Shown here piece by piece: positions 9,415 to 18,650 of a stretch of 64,000 nt of DNA; the stretch's first letter is position 1, and each line of letters starts with the position of its first letter. Origin of the DNA: Trinickia symbiotica (lineage in GTDB: Bacteria > Pseudomonadota > Gammaproteobacteria > Burkholderiales > Burkholderiaceae); contig NZ_PTIR01000026.1 in assembly GCF_002934455.1 (NCBI RefSeq), positions 1 to 64,000 on the forward strand. Reading direction: 5' to 3'. The position numbers and the translations under genes were made by a program. The notes under the pieces are model-generated. The model saw only the letters and a program-made list of their open reading frames with translations, did no database searches and was not told the DNA's origin.

Positions 9415-9990
9415 ATGAAGACGAGTCTGACAAGTTGCAAAGAGGTTCGCATTCCGAGGATCTGTGTGGTCTTGAGCCATGCATTGATCGGCGCGACGGT
9501 CTCCGCCTCGATGGCTGTGTGCATGTCAGAGGACGCACGCGCTGACGACTGGGGCTGTCAGGTCATTCTTTGCCTCTCGAATCCCGGTGGCCCCGAACAG
9601 TACGGCGAGTGCGTGCCACCGATGGAGCGGCTCTGGCGCGCGTTGCGTCACGGTGATCCGTTTCCGACCTGCGACTTTGGCACCGGTGGATCACGTGGCA
9701 CGTCCGTGAGTAACACGTTCGCAAGCGGCGGATATTGCCGCGAAGACCTCCTGTACTGGGGCGGTCCCGAGCAAAGTGAATTGTTGTGCCGCGCGGACGG
9801 CGCGATCAACGTCGAGATCGACAACCAGCTTTACACGCGTGTCTGGTGGGACGTCGGCGGGCGCGGCCCGTCGATTACCGAATTCTATGGTCCGGGCAGC
9901 ACGCAGGTGCCCTACGACCCGACGCAATCTGCGGCTCTCTTCCTCAAGCTCATTGAGCAAGAGGAGAGCGGATTCGGCGGAGGGCACTGA
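9415..9990 (+). CDS. Exported cysteine-containing protein at head of virB operon
   Basis: This protein of about 191 residues starts at ATG 9415 (GGGAGACGG upstream). A hydrophobic stretch near residues 18-42 ending in ARADD looks like a long signal peptide; the mature part has several cysteines (WGCQVILCLS, GECVPP, TCDFG, GYCRED, LLCRAD) that could form periplasmic disulfides. The ending ESGFGGGH is followed three bases later by virB1. No family function is known to me. Its position suggests an accessory component of the secretion channel. About 240 bases upstream (9175-9414) hold no gene and should carry the operon promoter. Confidence 0.75.
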   Translation: MKTSLTSCKEVRIPRICVVLSHALIGATVSASMAVCMSEDARADDWGCQVILCLSNPGGPEQYGECVPPMERLWRALRHGDPFPTCDFGTGGSRGTSVSNTFASGGYCREDLLYWGGPEQSELLCRADGAINVEIDNQLYTRVWWDVGGRGPSITEFYGPGSTQVPYDPTQSAALFLKLIEQEESGFGGGH

Positions 9991-9992
9991 TC

Positions 9993-10634
9993 ATGCCGCT
10001 CGACTTCCTGGCCCTCACATCTCAGTGTGCCCCGCAGATTTCGCCGATCACCATGGCGGCGGTGGTACGCACCGAGTCGGGATTCAATCCGTATGCGATA
10101 GGTGTCGTGCATGGACGGCTCGTACGGCAGCCGTCAAGCGAAGCTGAAGCAACGGCTACCGCGCGTGCCTTGGAGGCCGCCGGCTGGCGTTACAGCGTTG
10201 GGCTCGCACAGGTCAGCCGCGCCAATTGGTCCAGATATTGGTTGACCGCGCGTGATTCGTTCGATCCTTGCCGCAACCTCGCGGCTGGCGCGGCGATTCT
10301 CCAGGGTTGCTTTGCCTCAGCGCGTCATGAGTACGCCGAGCCGCAACTCGCGCTGCGTGCAGGACTGTCCTGCTATGCAACCGGCGACTTCTCGACCGGT
10401 TATCGCACCGGTTACGTGCAGCGCGTCATGGATAACGCGCGACTGCCGATTCGAGTCTCGCCCGACGCGGTGCCGGCCATTGCGCCGATCCGCGTCGTAC
10501 CTCTGAACTCCGATATGTCGCGCGGGCCCATTCGGCCCAAGAGCGCGACGGATCCGCCGCGACGAACGGGCCGAAGCGACGCGTCGCCGGTTGAGCAGGG
10601 CGGCGAGCACGTTGAAACCGCAGTGATCTTTTAG
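9993..10634 (+). CDS. virB1: VirB1-like lytic transglycosylase
   Basis: This 213-residue SLT-domain enzyme cleaves peptidoglycan to make room for the secretion channel. The catalytic glutamate lies in VVRTESGFNPYAIGV (near residues 24-38), followed by the VGLAQV motif and two cysteines (DPCRNL, QGCFAS). The C-terminal 50 residues are proline- and arginine-rich and probably unstructured. No clear signal peptide is present, although many VirB1 proteins have one; export may use a weak N-terminal helix. It begins the core virB gene set in the usual place. Confidence 0.88.
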   Translation: MPLDFLALTSQCAPQISPITMAAVVRTESGFNPYAIGVVHGRLVRQPSSEAEATATARALEAAGWRYSVGLAQVSRANWSRYWLTARDSFDPCRNLAAGAAILQGCFASARHEYAEPQLALRAGLSCYATGDFSTGYRTGYVQRVMDNARLPIRVSPDAVPAIAPIRVVPLNSDMSRGPIRPKSATDPPRRTGRSDASPVEQGGEHVETAVIF

Positions 10635-10686
10635 CGCGTCAGGACAAGTGACGGTAATCGAAGTAGCAGGTAAGTGGGAGCAATCG

Positions 10687-11028
10687 ATGAATCCCGAAAA
10701 GCGACTCAAGGGATGGCGCCACCAGACGTCCTCGTGTCGGTCCGATCTGAGCCGGCGAATTGCGAGAGCCATCTCGCTGGTGATTCCTGCGCTGCTCGTG
10801 ACATCGCCCGCGTGGGCTCAGCTTTCGCAGGTGAACACGCTGTTGAGCACTATCCAGACCACGTTGCTGGGCGTCGGCGGCGTGATCTGCTCCATTTCGA
10901 TCATATGGGCGGGCTTCAGGATGATGTTCCAGCACGCACGCTTCGGTGACATCGCGAACGTGTTCATCGGTGGCCTTTTCGTTGGCTGTGCGACGGTAAT
11001 CGCCGGCATGCTGATCCCGGCGGGCTGA
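10687..11028 (+). CDS. virB2: VirB2-like pilin
   Basis: This 113-residue protein is the probable major pilin precursor. It has a long basic N-terminus, a hydrophobic signal ending SPAWAQ near residue 45, and two hydrophobic helices in the mature part (VGGVICSISIIWAG and FIGGLFVGCATVIAG), the standard VirB2 layout. ATG 10687 is preferred over GTG 10648 because GGGAG lies upstream and the shorter form fits the family. It lies between virB1 and virB3. Confidence 0.88.
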   Translation: MNPEKRLKGWRHQTSSCRSDLSRRIARAISLVIPALLVTSPAWAQLSQVNTLLSTIQTTLLGVGGVICSISIIWAGFRMMFQHARFGDIANVFIGGLFVGCATVIAGMLIPAG

Positions 11029-11045
11029 AACCAGGCTGTCAAATC

Positions 11046-11366
11046 ATGACTTCGCTCAAGGATCCCGTCTTCAAGGGCTGTACCCGTCCCGCGATGCTAT
11101 GGGGCGTGCCGCTCGTGCCGTTTCTGATCGCCGGCGGCGGCATGCTGATTCCGGCCATCTGGGCGTTGCTCGTAAGTCCCCCATTGGGCGTCGCGATCGT
11201 CTTTCTCATTGGACCGGTGTACATAACAATGCGTGTAATGACGCGCCGCGACGATCAACGACTCGCTCAGTATGCGCTGAGATTCCGTATGCGGCTGCAA
11301 CAGCGCAACCGCCAGTTTTGGGGAACCCATTCATACGTTCCTGTCCGCCTCAAGAGGAGGGTGTGA
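11046..11366 (+). CDS. virB3: VirB3-like T4SS inner-membrane protein
   Basis: This 106-residue protein has an N-terminal KDPVFKGCTRPAM segment and two hydrophobic helices near residues 18-55, matching VirB3, a small inner-membrane partner of the VirB4 ATPase. It ends one base before the virB4 start, consistent with tight coupling. Confidence 0.88.
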   Translation: MTSLKDPVFKGCTRPAMLWGVPLVPFLIAGGGMLIPAIWALLVSPPLGVAIVFLIGPVYITMRVMTRRDDQRLAQYALRFRMRLQQRNRQFWGTHSYVPVRLKRRV

Positions 11367-11367
11367 C

Positions 11368-13806
11368 ATGACAGCCGCGCAGCAACTTGCCGCCATCGCG
11401 AATCGCGAAGTCCCGGTTGCCGACTACATTCCCTACTCAACGCATGTGACAGATCACGTCATCAAGACGCGTGAAGGCGATTATCTCCAGATCTGGAAGA
11501 TCGCGGGCATTGCCTTCGAGGCGGCCGATGCGGCGGACATCCTCGTGCGGCATGATGGCTTCAACCAGCTCGTGCGCGGACTGCCTGGTGGGCACGTGTC
11601 GCTCTGGTCGCATCGCTTGCGTCGCCGCGTCTCGGATCACTTCATCAGTCCGTACGCGAACAGCTTTTGCCAGGACCTCGCCATCCGCTACTACGCGAGT
11701 TTTGCTGGCTACCGGATGATGGCCGATGAGCTGTATCTGACGCTCGTCTACCGGCCGAGCCGAACCCGGCTGGGTCGCGTGTTCAGTCGGGCGGCACGTC
11801 GCACGTTCGACGATATTCGGCGCGACCAGTATGAAGCGCTCAAGGTCATAGGCGAACTCGCTGAGCAGGTCGACGCAGCGCTGACACCGTACGATCCGGT
11901 GGCGCTCAGCGTCTTCCGTAAGCCCAGTCCGTATGCGACGCGCCCGCGCCGGTATTCCTCCGCACTCGAGCTGCTGGGTTATCTCGTCAATGCAACGTGG
12001 GAGATGCAGCCCGTTCCATCGGGGCCGATAAGGGAAGCGTTGCCCACGGCGCGCCTCTTTGTCGGCGCCGAAAAGCTCGAGATCCGCATGCCCGGTGAGA
12101 CTCGTTATGCGGCGATGCTCGATCTGAAAGACTACCCGGAAGACACCGAGCCGGGCATGCTCAACGGTCTGCTCTATGGGGACTTTGAGTACATCGAAAC
12201 GCAGAGCTTTACGATCCTCGACAAACCGAGCGCAAAAGAGGCACTCGAGCGGCAGCGCAATCAGCTGATCGCGGGTGAGGATGTCGCCGTGTCACAAGTC
12301 GAGGCGATGGATCAGGCGCTCGACGATCTGGTTAATGGCGATTTCGTACTGGGCGAGTACCACTACTCGCTTGCGGTGCTCGGCGATACGCTGAACGCAG
12401 TATCGGCGAACGTGGCGAAGGCGCGCACCCAACTGGCCGATGCCGGTTTCCAGACGGCGCTGATCGATCTTGTTGCCGATGCCGCGTGGTTTGCGCAATT
12501 GCCCGGCAATTGGCGCTATCGCCCACGCGAGGCGAAGCTGACGTCACGCAACTTCTGCGGGCTTTCCAGCCTGCACAACTTCGCCACCGGCAAGCGCGAT
12601 GGTAATCCGTGGGGTGAGGCGATCACCATCGTCAAGACGCCCAGTGGCCAGCCACTCTATTTGAATTTCCACGTCACCCCGGAAAAACTCGACTCGCTCG
12701 ACGAGAAGGCGCTCGCCAACACGCAAATCATCGGTCAGGCCGGCGCCGGCAAGACGGTGCTTGAGCTGTTCCTGCTTGCGATGGCGATGAAGTACAACGT
12801 GACCGCCGTACTGTACGACAAGGATCGCGGCACCGAGATCGCAATTCGCGCGATGGGTGGCACATACACCGTGCTCCGGCGCGGTGAGCCGACTGGCCTC
12901 AACCCGTTTCAACTGGAGCCGAGCGAGTCGGTGCTGGACTTCTGGGAGCGCCTTGTACGAAAGCTTGTGGGCACCGGCGTACCGCTGCCCGCCAACGACG
13001 AGATGGTCATCTCACGAGCCGTGCGCGAGGTCGCGCGCATGGCGAAGCCGATGCGGCGTCTATCGATGGTCAGGCAACTCCTCCCGAATGTCGGTGAAAA
13101 CAGCCTGCACGCGCGGCTCGCCAAATGGTGCGCAGGCGGCCGGCTCGGCTGGGTACTCGACAACCTGAGTGATCGCATTGATTTTTCGCGTGCGCGTCTA
13201 TTCGGATTCGACGACACCGAACTGCTCGATGACGCTGAAGTTTCGACCCCGGTCACGATGTACCTCTTGCACCTTACCGAGAATCTCATCGACGGCCGGC
13301 GCTTTGTCTACGTGATGACTGAATTCTGGAAGCGGCTTGACGATCCAGTATTCACCGACTTCGCAAAAAACAAGCAGAAGACGATCCGCAAGCAGAACGG
13401 GTTTGGCATATTCGATACTCAATCGCCATCTGACGTGTTGCGTAGTGACATTGCGCGAGCGCTCGTCGAGCAGAGCGCCACGTTCTTTTTCCTGCCGAAT
13501 CCGCGCGCGGACATCGATGATTATGTGCATGGCTTCAAGCTCACCGAGGCCGAATTCAACATCGTGCGCAGTCTCGGCGAGAACAGCCGCATGTTCCTCG
13601 TCAAGCAAGGGCATCGCGCGGCCATTGGAAAGCTCGATCTCTCCGGGCTGGAAGATGTCCTCGATGTGCTGTCGGGTACAACGGACAACGTGGAACTGCT
13701 CGATGGGATCCGCGCGCGGGTGGGCGATGATCCGGACGTGTGGTTGCCAGTTTTCCACGAACAGTTGGCGAAGCGGCGCAGCGCGCAGGCGAGGAGTGCG
13801 CGATGA
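11368..13806 (+). CDS. virB4: VirB4 T4SS ATPase
   Basis: This 812-residue ATPase powers pilus biogenesis and substrate transfer. The Walker A motif GQAGAGKT lies near residues 455-462. The usual CagE/TrbE/VirB N-terminal domain precedes it and the C-terminal ATPase core contains VYVMTEFWKRL in the Walker B region (E in place of the more common DE). A strong AGGAGGG sits before ATG 11368. The stop overlaps the virB6 start by four bases (ATGA). Length is normal for the family. Confidence 0.95.
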   Translation: MTAAQQLAAIANREVPVADYIPYSTHVTDHVIKTREGDYLQIWKIAGIAFEAADAADILVRHDGFNQLVRGLPGGHVSLWSHRLRRRVSDHFISPYANSFCQDLAIRYYASFAGYRMMADELYLTLVYRPSRTRLGRVFSRAARRTFDDIRRDQYEALKVIGELAEQVDAALTPYDPVALSVFRKPSPYATRPRRYSSALELLGYLVNATWEMQPVPSGPIREALPTARLFVGAEKLEIRMPGETRYAAMLDLKDYPEDTEPGMLNGLLYGDFEYIETQSFTILDKPSAKEALERQRNQLIAGEDVAVSQVEAMDQALDDLVNGDFVLGEYHYSLAVLGDTLNAVSANVAKARTQLADAGFQTALIDLVADAAWFAQLPGNWRYRPREAKLTSRNFCGLSSLHNFATGKRDGNPWGEAITIVKTPSGQPLYLNFHVTPEKLDSLDEKALANTQIIGQAGAGKTVLELFLLAMAMKYNVTAVLYDKDRGTEIAIRAMGGTYTVLRRGEPTGLNPFQLEPSESVLDFWERLVRKLVGTGVPLPANDEMVISRAVREVARMAKPMRRLSMVRQLLPNVGENSLHARLAKWCAGGRLGWVLDNLSDRIDFSRARLFGFDDTELLDDAEVSTPVTMYLLHLTENLIDGRRFVYVMTEFWKRLDDPVFTDFAKNKQKTIRKQNGFGIFDTQSPSDVLRSDIARALVEQSATFFFLPNPRADIDDYVHGFKLTEAEFNIVRSLGENSRMFLVKQGHRAAIGKLDLSGLEDVLDVLSGTTDNVELLDGIRARVGDDPDVWLPVFHEQLAKRRSAQARSAR

Positions 13807-14978
13807 GCGGAATCTTTACTGCCATCGGCGGCACACTCGAGAACGGCATGTCGACCTACGTGACGAACGTGTCGTCAGCATTGTCCGGCGCGCTCGTTCC
13901 GGCCGTGACCACGGGCGTCACTATCTGGGTGCTGGCCTATGGCCTTGCTATCGTGCGCGGGGAGGCGCACGAGGCGGTTCAGGCGTTTGCGTGGCGAGGC
14001 CTGAAGGTCGCCGCGATTCTTGCATTCGCATTAACCGGCGGCGTTTACCAGCAGCAGGTGGTGACTGCGGTCAATGGTGCCACAGCCGGACTTGCCCAGA
14101 CGATCCAGAACGCAGCGAACACGACCGGCGGGGGTAATCCGGGATGCGGTCCCGTCAGTGGCGACAGCATTACGGCGACTAGCGCCACGACCATCTATCA
14201 GACGCTCGACTGCTATGACCAGCAGGTCGATCTCGTTCTCGACGCATATGCGGTTAAGGCGACCCACGAGGGGCTGAGTCTCGCCGGAATCGTGGCGGGG
14301 ATTGGCGACATCGTGTGCGGCTTCGTGGCATCGCTGGGCGGTTCGATATTTTTGATCGTACTTGCCTTCGAAGTTGTCATGGGGCGGATGTTGCTCGATC
14401 TTGTGCTGGGCATCGGCCCGGTCTTCATCGCCTGCGCGGCATTCGCCCCGACGGCGCGCTTCTTCGAGGCGTGGACCGCCAAGGTCGCGAACTATGCCCT
14501 CCTGCAGATCCTCGTGGCTGCGTTCCTCGGCATGGCCCTGACGGCGTTTTCGGCGGAACTCGCGCCGTTTCAGGTGACGACATCGCCGCCCGGCGCGAAT
14601 GCAGCGGCGCTCGTGGCGGCAGGCCAGGCAGCGCTCGAGGCGTCGGCCGCGTGGGGCGCCGCGCTCGGCTTGTTTGCAACAGCGATTTTTCTGGCGATGG
14701 TCGGCTGGCAGTTGCCGTCTGTTGCTGCAGGCCTATCCGGAGGCGCAACGCTATCCGGCTTCGGAGCGTTCGTCGCAGGTGTCGCATCGCGTCGGGTCAC
14801 CGCTGCCCTTGCACGAGCGTTCACCGGCGGGGGAAAAGGGCCGCGTTCCGGTGGCACGATCCGCGACCGCACGGGTTCGGGAGGCGGGCCACGCGGCGGA
14901 TCGGGGACCTCAGGCGGTGGAGCCGTGCCGGCGTACGAGCGCGTTGCGCGCGCAAATCTCGGGCAACACAGCAGTTGA
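13803..14978 (+). CDS. virB6: VirB6-like polytopic T4SS channel protein
   Basis: This 391-residue inner-membrane protein of the VirB6/TrbL family has an N-terminal region SGALVPAVTTGVTIWVLAYG, several later hydrophobic segments (about 60-75, 165-195, 240-265 and 300-325) and a glycine/serine/arginine-rich cytosolic tail. ATG 13803 overlaps the virB4 stop. It precedes virB5 here, the reverse of the Agrobacterium order. Confidence 0.88.
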   Translation: MSGIFTAIGGTLENGMSTYVTNVSSALSGALVPAVTTGVTIWVLAYGLAIVRGEAHEAVQAFAWRGLKVAAILAFALTGGVYQQQVVTAVNGATAGLAQTIQNAANTTGGGNPGCGPVSGDSITATSATTIYQTLDCYDQQVDLVLDAYAVKATHEGLSLAGIVAGIGDIVCGFVASLGGSIFLIVLAFEVVMGRMLLDLVLGIGPVFIACAAFAPTARFFEAWTAKVANYALLQILVAAFLGMALTAFSAELAPFQVTTSPPGANAAALVAAGQAALEASAAWGAALGLFATAIFLAMVGWQLPSVAAGLSGGATLSGFGAFVAGVASRRVTAALARAFTGGGKGPRSGGTIRDRTGSGGGPRGGSGTSGGGAVPAYERVARANLGQHSS

Positions 14979-14993
14979 AGTGAGGTGGTGATC

Positions 14994-15689
14994 ATGACAG
15001 GACAGTTTAGGGTAGCGAGCGCTGCCATTGTGTCGGCGGTGCTTTCCTCGAATGGGCATGCACAGGGCATCCCGGTATTTGACGCGGAGAACGTCGCTCA
15101 GGCTATTGCGACGGTCGCGCAGTTGGAGCAGGAAGTCCAGCAGGAGATCCAGATCTACCAGTCGACGGTCGGCACGCGCGGCTTTGGCGCGTTGCTTAGT
15201 AACCCGGTGATCGCGAACTCGCTGCCTGCGAACTGGCAAAGCGTCTATACGGCGGTCCAGAACGGAGGTTACGCCGGCCTGACGGGAAGTGCCCAGGCGT
15301 TGCGCTCGGCCAGCGAGGCATACGACTGCGGGGACCAGGTGGGCGTCGACCAACGGGTGTGCCAGCGCATGCTGAACAAGCCGTTCCAAGACAAAGCATT
15401 CGGTCTGCAGGCTTATCAAACGGAGTTGCAGGAGCTAGACCAGATCCGGAGCCTGATGCAACAGATCGATGCAACGCAGGACCCGAAAGGCGTGGCAGAA
15501 CTGCAGGCGCGTATCCAGGCCGAGAGTACTGCAGTCGGTAACGAAATGACGAAGCTACAGCTCTTCAGGATGCTCGCCGATACGGAAGACAAGCTCGTCG
15601 CCGAGCAGCAGAGCGAACTGATCCTCAGTCGAGCCGGCAACACCGCCAGATTGCAGGATCAGATGGTCCCGGCCTCGTTCGGGAACTGA
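14994..15689 (+). CDS. virB5: VirB5-like minor pilin
   Basis: This protein of about 231 residues has a signal peptide ending near SSNGHAQ and a long alpha-helical mature part (QLEQEVQQEIQIYQ and a second coiled region near 140-215), the typical VirB5/P-type DNA transfer protein layout for the pilus tip. ATG 14994 follows GAGGTGG; an in-frame GTG at 14985 is less likely. It is followed ten bases later by a small lipoprotein gene. Confidence 0.86.
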   Translation: MTGQFRVASAAIVSAVLSSNGHAQGIPVFDAENVAQAIATVAQLEQEVQQEIQIYQSTVGTRGFGALLSNPVIANSLPANWQSVYTAVQNGGYAGLTGSAQALRSASEAYDCGDQVGVDQRVCQRMLNKPFQDKAFGLQAYQTELQELDQIRSLMQQIDATQDPKGVAELQARIQAESTAVGNEMTKLQLFRMLADTEDKLVAEQQSELILSRAGNTARLQDQMVPASFGN

Positions 15690-15699
15690 GGAGACGGCG

Positions 15700-15888
15700 A
15701 TGCTTGGACATCTTCGGGCGCTGCTTTCGATCAGTTTCGTCATTGCCGTCAGCGGATGCACTTCGGGCCCACCTAAACCCGTCCTGCCTGAGGGTTTGCA
15801 TCGGGTGCCGATCAACCGTGTGTCACCGGATTCTTCAGCGGCCGCGTCATCTGCGAGGCCCGACGCGGTAATCGGAGGCGGACGATGA
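15700..15888 (+). CDS. virB7: VirB7-like small lipoprotein
   Basis: This 62-residue protein has a type II signal peptide with lipobox VSGC near residue 20, followed by a proline-rich short mature chain (GPPKPVLPEGLHRVP). Size, lipobox and position just before virB8 match VirB7, which anchors VirB9 in the outer-membrane core complex. Its stop overlaps the virB8 start by four bases. Confidence 0.8.
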   Translation: MLGHLRALLSISFVIAVSGCTSGPPKPVLPEGLHRVPINRVSPDSSAAASSARPDAVIGGGR

Positions 15889-16589
15889 GTGCCCCCGACG
15901 ACTACGGTCGCGTGCTCGACATCGAGGCGTCGCTCACGCATCTGCAGGAGCGATCCGAGCGGCGAGCCTGGCACGTCGCTTACGCCGCTGCGGGTGTAGC
16001 AATGCTGAGCGTAACCGCGTTGGCAGTCATGGTGCCGTTCTACCGTGTCGTGCCGCTGCCGATCGAGGTTGATCGCCTGACAGGCGAATCGCAGGTTATC
16101 GATGTGCTTGACGCACGCCACGTACATACGAAGGAAATCGAGGACAAGCATTGGGTTGAGGCGTATGTGCGCGAGCGGGAACGCTACAACTGGGGGCTGC
16201 TGCAGATGGACTACGACGACGTGCTCGCGATGAGCGATGACGTGGTCGCACGCGATTACCGCGCGATCTACAGCGGCCCGGACGCGCTCGACCGGCAGCT
16301 CGGCGCGAACACCGAAGGGCGCGTTCGGATCATGTCCACGACATTGCCACCCGACGAACCAGGGCACGCGGTCGTGCATATCGAACGCACGATGTTCAAG
16401 AATGGCCAGGCGAACGCGGAACCGCCTCAGCGCTTCGTGATCACGCTGGCTTACAGGTATCGGCCACCCATGTTCACCCGCGAGAGCGTTGCGGTTGCGA
16501 ATCCGCTTGGCTTCAAGGTGACGGCCTACAGCCGCGATCCAGAGTACACGCCGGCGGCGGCGTCGGCCACTGCGGGAGGTGCACCATGA
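15885..16589 (+). CDS. virB8: VirB8-like bitopic assembly factor
   Basis: This 234-residue protein has a short cytoplasmic N-terminus, one transmembrane helix near residues 33-55 and a periplasmic NTF2-like domain (YVRERERYNW, then VHIERTMFKNGQ), the VirB8 layout that nucleates T4SS assembly. It overlaps virB7 upstream and virB9 downstream by ATGA junctions. Confidence 0.92.
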   Translation: MSAPDDYGRVLDIEASLTHLQERSERRAWHVAYAAAGVAMLSVTALAVMVPFYRVVPLPIEVDRLTGESQVIDVLDARHVHTKEIEDKHWVEAYVRERERYNWGLLQMDYDDVLAMSDDVVARDYRAIYSGPDALDRQLGANTEGRVRIMSTTLPPDEPGHAVVHIERTMFKNGQANAEPPQRFVITLAYRYRPPMFTRESVAVANPLGFKVTAYSRDPEYTPAAASATAGGAP

Positions 16590-17410
16590 AGCGCGCTTCT
16601 GTGATCGCTTGCTGTCTGCTGATGATCGGTAGCCCTGTTGTCTGCGCCTATACGGTGCCGGGCTGGTCCGGCGATTCGCGGGTGCGTCAGGTCGTGTACG
16701 AGCCCGACGCTGTCGTGCGCATCATCGCGCAGCGCGGATTTGCGACACACATCGCTCTTGATCCGCGAGAGCACATCGTTGTCGTCGCACCGGGCGACCG
16801 TGATGGCTGGCAGGTCGTTGCCAACAAGGGCGATAACGACGTTTATCTCAAGCCGCAGTTAGCCGCGCACGACTCGAACCTTGAAATCAGGACCGATAAG
16901 CGCAGCTATAGCTTCGATTTGATCGTGCTGCCGCTGAAGACGAAGTTCGGTAACGACGAGGAGATATACCGGGTGACGTTCGTATACCCGGACGCACTGA
17001 AGGCGCAGTCGCGCGCCGAGACGGATAACGTGCTCGTCGTTCAGCGCCTTCAGCAGTCGCCCGTGATACGCAATTCCCGATATTCCATGCAGGTCATGCC
17101 GCATTCGGACGATATCGCGCCGACGGCAGCGTGGGACGACGGCCGCTTCACCTATATCCGTATTCCCGCGAACCGGCGCATTCCGGCGATCTTTCGGGTT
17201 GCCGATGACGGCACCGAGAGCACGGTCGATAAGCACATGGATGGCGACACCATCGTTGTTCACGAGGTGGCGAAGCGCTTCGTGCTGAGACTGGGCGACG
17301 AGGTCGTCGGTATCTGGAACGACGCCTACGACATGGACGGCGTGCCGCCGCGTGACGGCACCGCCGTTGACGGAGTAATGCGCGTTTTGCGGAGCCACGG
17401 CGATGAATGA
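16586..17410 (+). CDS. virB9: VirB9-like outer-membrane core protein
   Basis: This 274-residue periplasmic protein has a signal peptide (CCLLMIGSPVVCAYT) and the CagX/VirB9 fold: N-terminal RVRQVVYEPDAVVRI and C-terminal DDGRFTYIRIPANRRIPAIF near residues 187-208. It binds VirB7 and VirB10 in the outer-membrane ring. Its end overlaps virB10 by eight bases. Confidence 0.92.
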   Translation: MKRASVIACCLLMIGSPVVCAYTVPGWSGDSRVRQVVYEPDAVVRIIAQRGFATHIALDPREHIVVVAPGDRDGWQVVANKGDNDVYLKPQLAAHDSNLEIRTDKRSYSFDLIVLPLKTKFGNDEEIYRVTFVYPDALKAQSRAETDNVLVVQRLQQSPVIRNSRYSMQVMPHSDDIAPTAAWDDGRFTYIRIPANRRIPAIFRVADDGTESTVDKHMDGDTIVVHEVAKRFVLRLGDEVVGIWNDAYDMDGVPPRDGTAVDGVMRVLRSHGDE

Positions 17411-18650
17411 TCCACTGAGTCAGGACGGGCGTCGCAACGCAATCGGACCGGACGAGCCTGCCCAGCGTGGCCCGCGTGCGGACGATCCTGACGCTAGTCA
17501 AACGTCGCAACTGGTCGGGGACCGTGGTATGCCGGCGCTCGGCCAATACCGCAGCGCCCGGCCACGCGCCTGGTGGTTGACACCAGTTCTCATCATCCTC
17601 GTAGCCGGCACTGGAGCAGTTTGGACCGTTCACGCGTATCTTGCACGTCACGACGCACAGGCGAAGGCGCGCCGCGACGCGATAGCACAAACGCCAACCC
17701 AGGGACGGCTATTCAAGGACGTTCCTTCATCACCTGCCAACTCGGCTTCGATGCCGGTTCTAGCGAGTGCCGCGACCGTGGCATCCGCGCCCGTAGCGAA
17801 TCGCCCGCCGGTTCCGGTCATGCCCGCAGCGCCCGTGCGCAGCTACTACGATGCGCCGCTGCTCGTAACGGGTGGGACGTCCTCCGCCAACGATCAAGGC
17901 AGCGTGGCAGCGCGAGATGCTGCTGGCAGCGGCGCAGGAACGGCTTCGTCGATGCGGTCGTGGTCGTCCGGCGGAAAAGCAGGTTCCCCTGACCAGAATG
18001 AAACGGGTTCGCTTGCGCAGGCCCTCGCACCGACGCCCACACCGCGCGTAGTCGCAGGCACGCTCGGTAACCGCAGCCTGACTCTGTCTCAGGACGCAAA
18101 GATTGACTGCGTAGGCGATACCGCTTTCGATTCGACTGAGGCGGGACTGTCCACCTGCACGGTGACGAAGAACGTCTATTCTGACGACGGAAAGGTGGTG
18201 CTGATCGAACGTGGCTCGCAGATCAATAGCCAGTACCGCTCCAATCTGTCGCCGGGGCAAAAGCGCGCGTTCATTCTGGCGGCGCGCATTAAGACTCCCC
18301 ATGGTGTGACCGTCGAGATCGACTCGCCCGCAGCCGATGCGCTCGGTCGCATGGGGATCGATGGTTACGTGGACAACCACTGGAGGCAGCGTATCGGTGC
18401 GGCGATGCTGCTCGGCATGACGCAGGACGCCATCGGGTATCTCGCTACGCGCGGTGGCAACAGCAACGGCTCCGTCGTCTACGAGAATACGCAGCAGCAA
18501 GGCAACGACATGGCTACGCGCGTGCTGAGCAGCACCATCAACATCCCACCAACCCTCACGCAGAACCAGGGAGCCGAATTCACGATCGTGCTCGCGCGCG
18601 ATATCGACTTCGAATCGGTCTATGCGCTGCAGCCGGAGGGCGCGCAATGA
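17403..18650 (+). CDS. virB10: VirB10/TrbI-like channel scaffold
   Basis: This 415-residue protein has a cytoplasmic N-terminus, a transmembrane helix near residues 57-77, a proline/serine-rich periplasmic linker and the C-terminal TrbI domain (from about residue 215, with GTLGNRSLTLSQ, ERGSQINSQY and VDNHWRQRIGAAML). VirB10 spans both membranes and senses ATP use by VirB11 and VirD4. It is flanked by overlaps on both sides. Confidence 0.93.
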   Translation: MNDPLSQDGRRNAIGPDEPAQRGPRADDPDASQTSQLVGDRGMPALGQYRSARPRAWWLTPVLIILVAGTGAVWTVHAYLARHDAQAKARRDAIAQTPTQGRLFKDVPSSPANSASMPVLASAATVASAPVANRPPVPVMPAAPVRSYYDAPLLVTGGTSSANDQGSVAARDAAGSGAGTASSMRSWSSGGKAGSPDQNETGSLAQALAPTPTPRVVAGTLGNRSLTLSQDAKIDCVGDTAFDSTEAGLSTCTVTKNVYSDDGKVVLIERGSQINSQYRSNLSPGQKRAFILAARIKTPHGVTVEIDSPAADALGRMGIDGYVDNHWRQRIGAAMLLGMTQDAIGYLATRGGNSNGSVVYENTQQQGNDMATRVLSSTINIPPTLTQNQGAEFTIVLARDIDFESVYALQPEGAQ

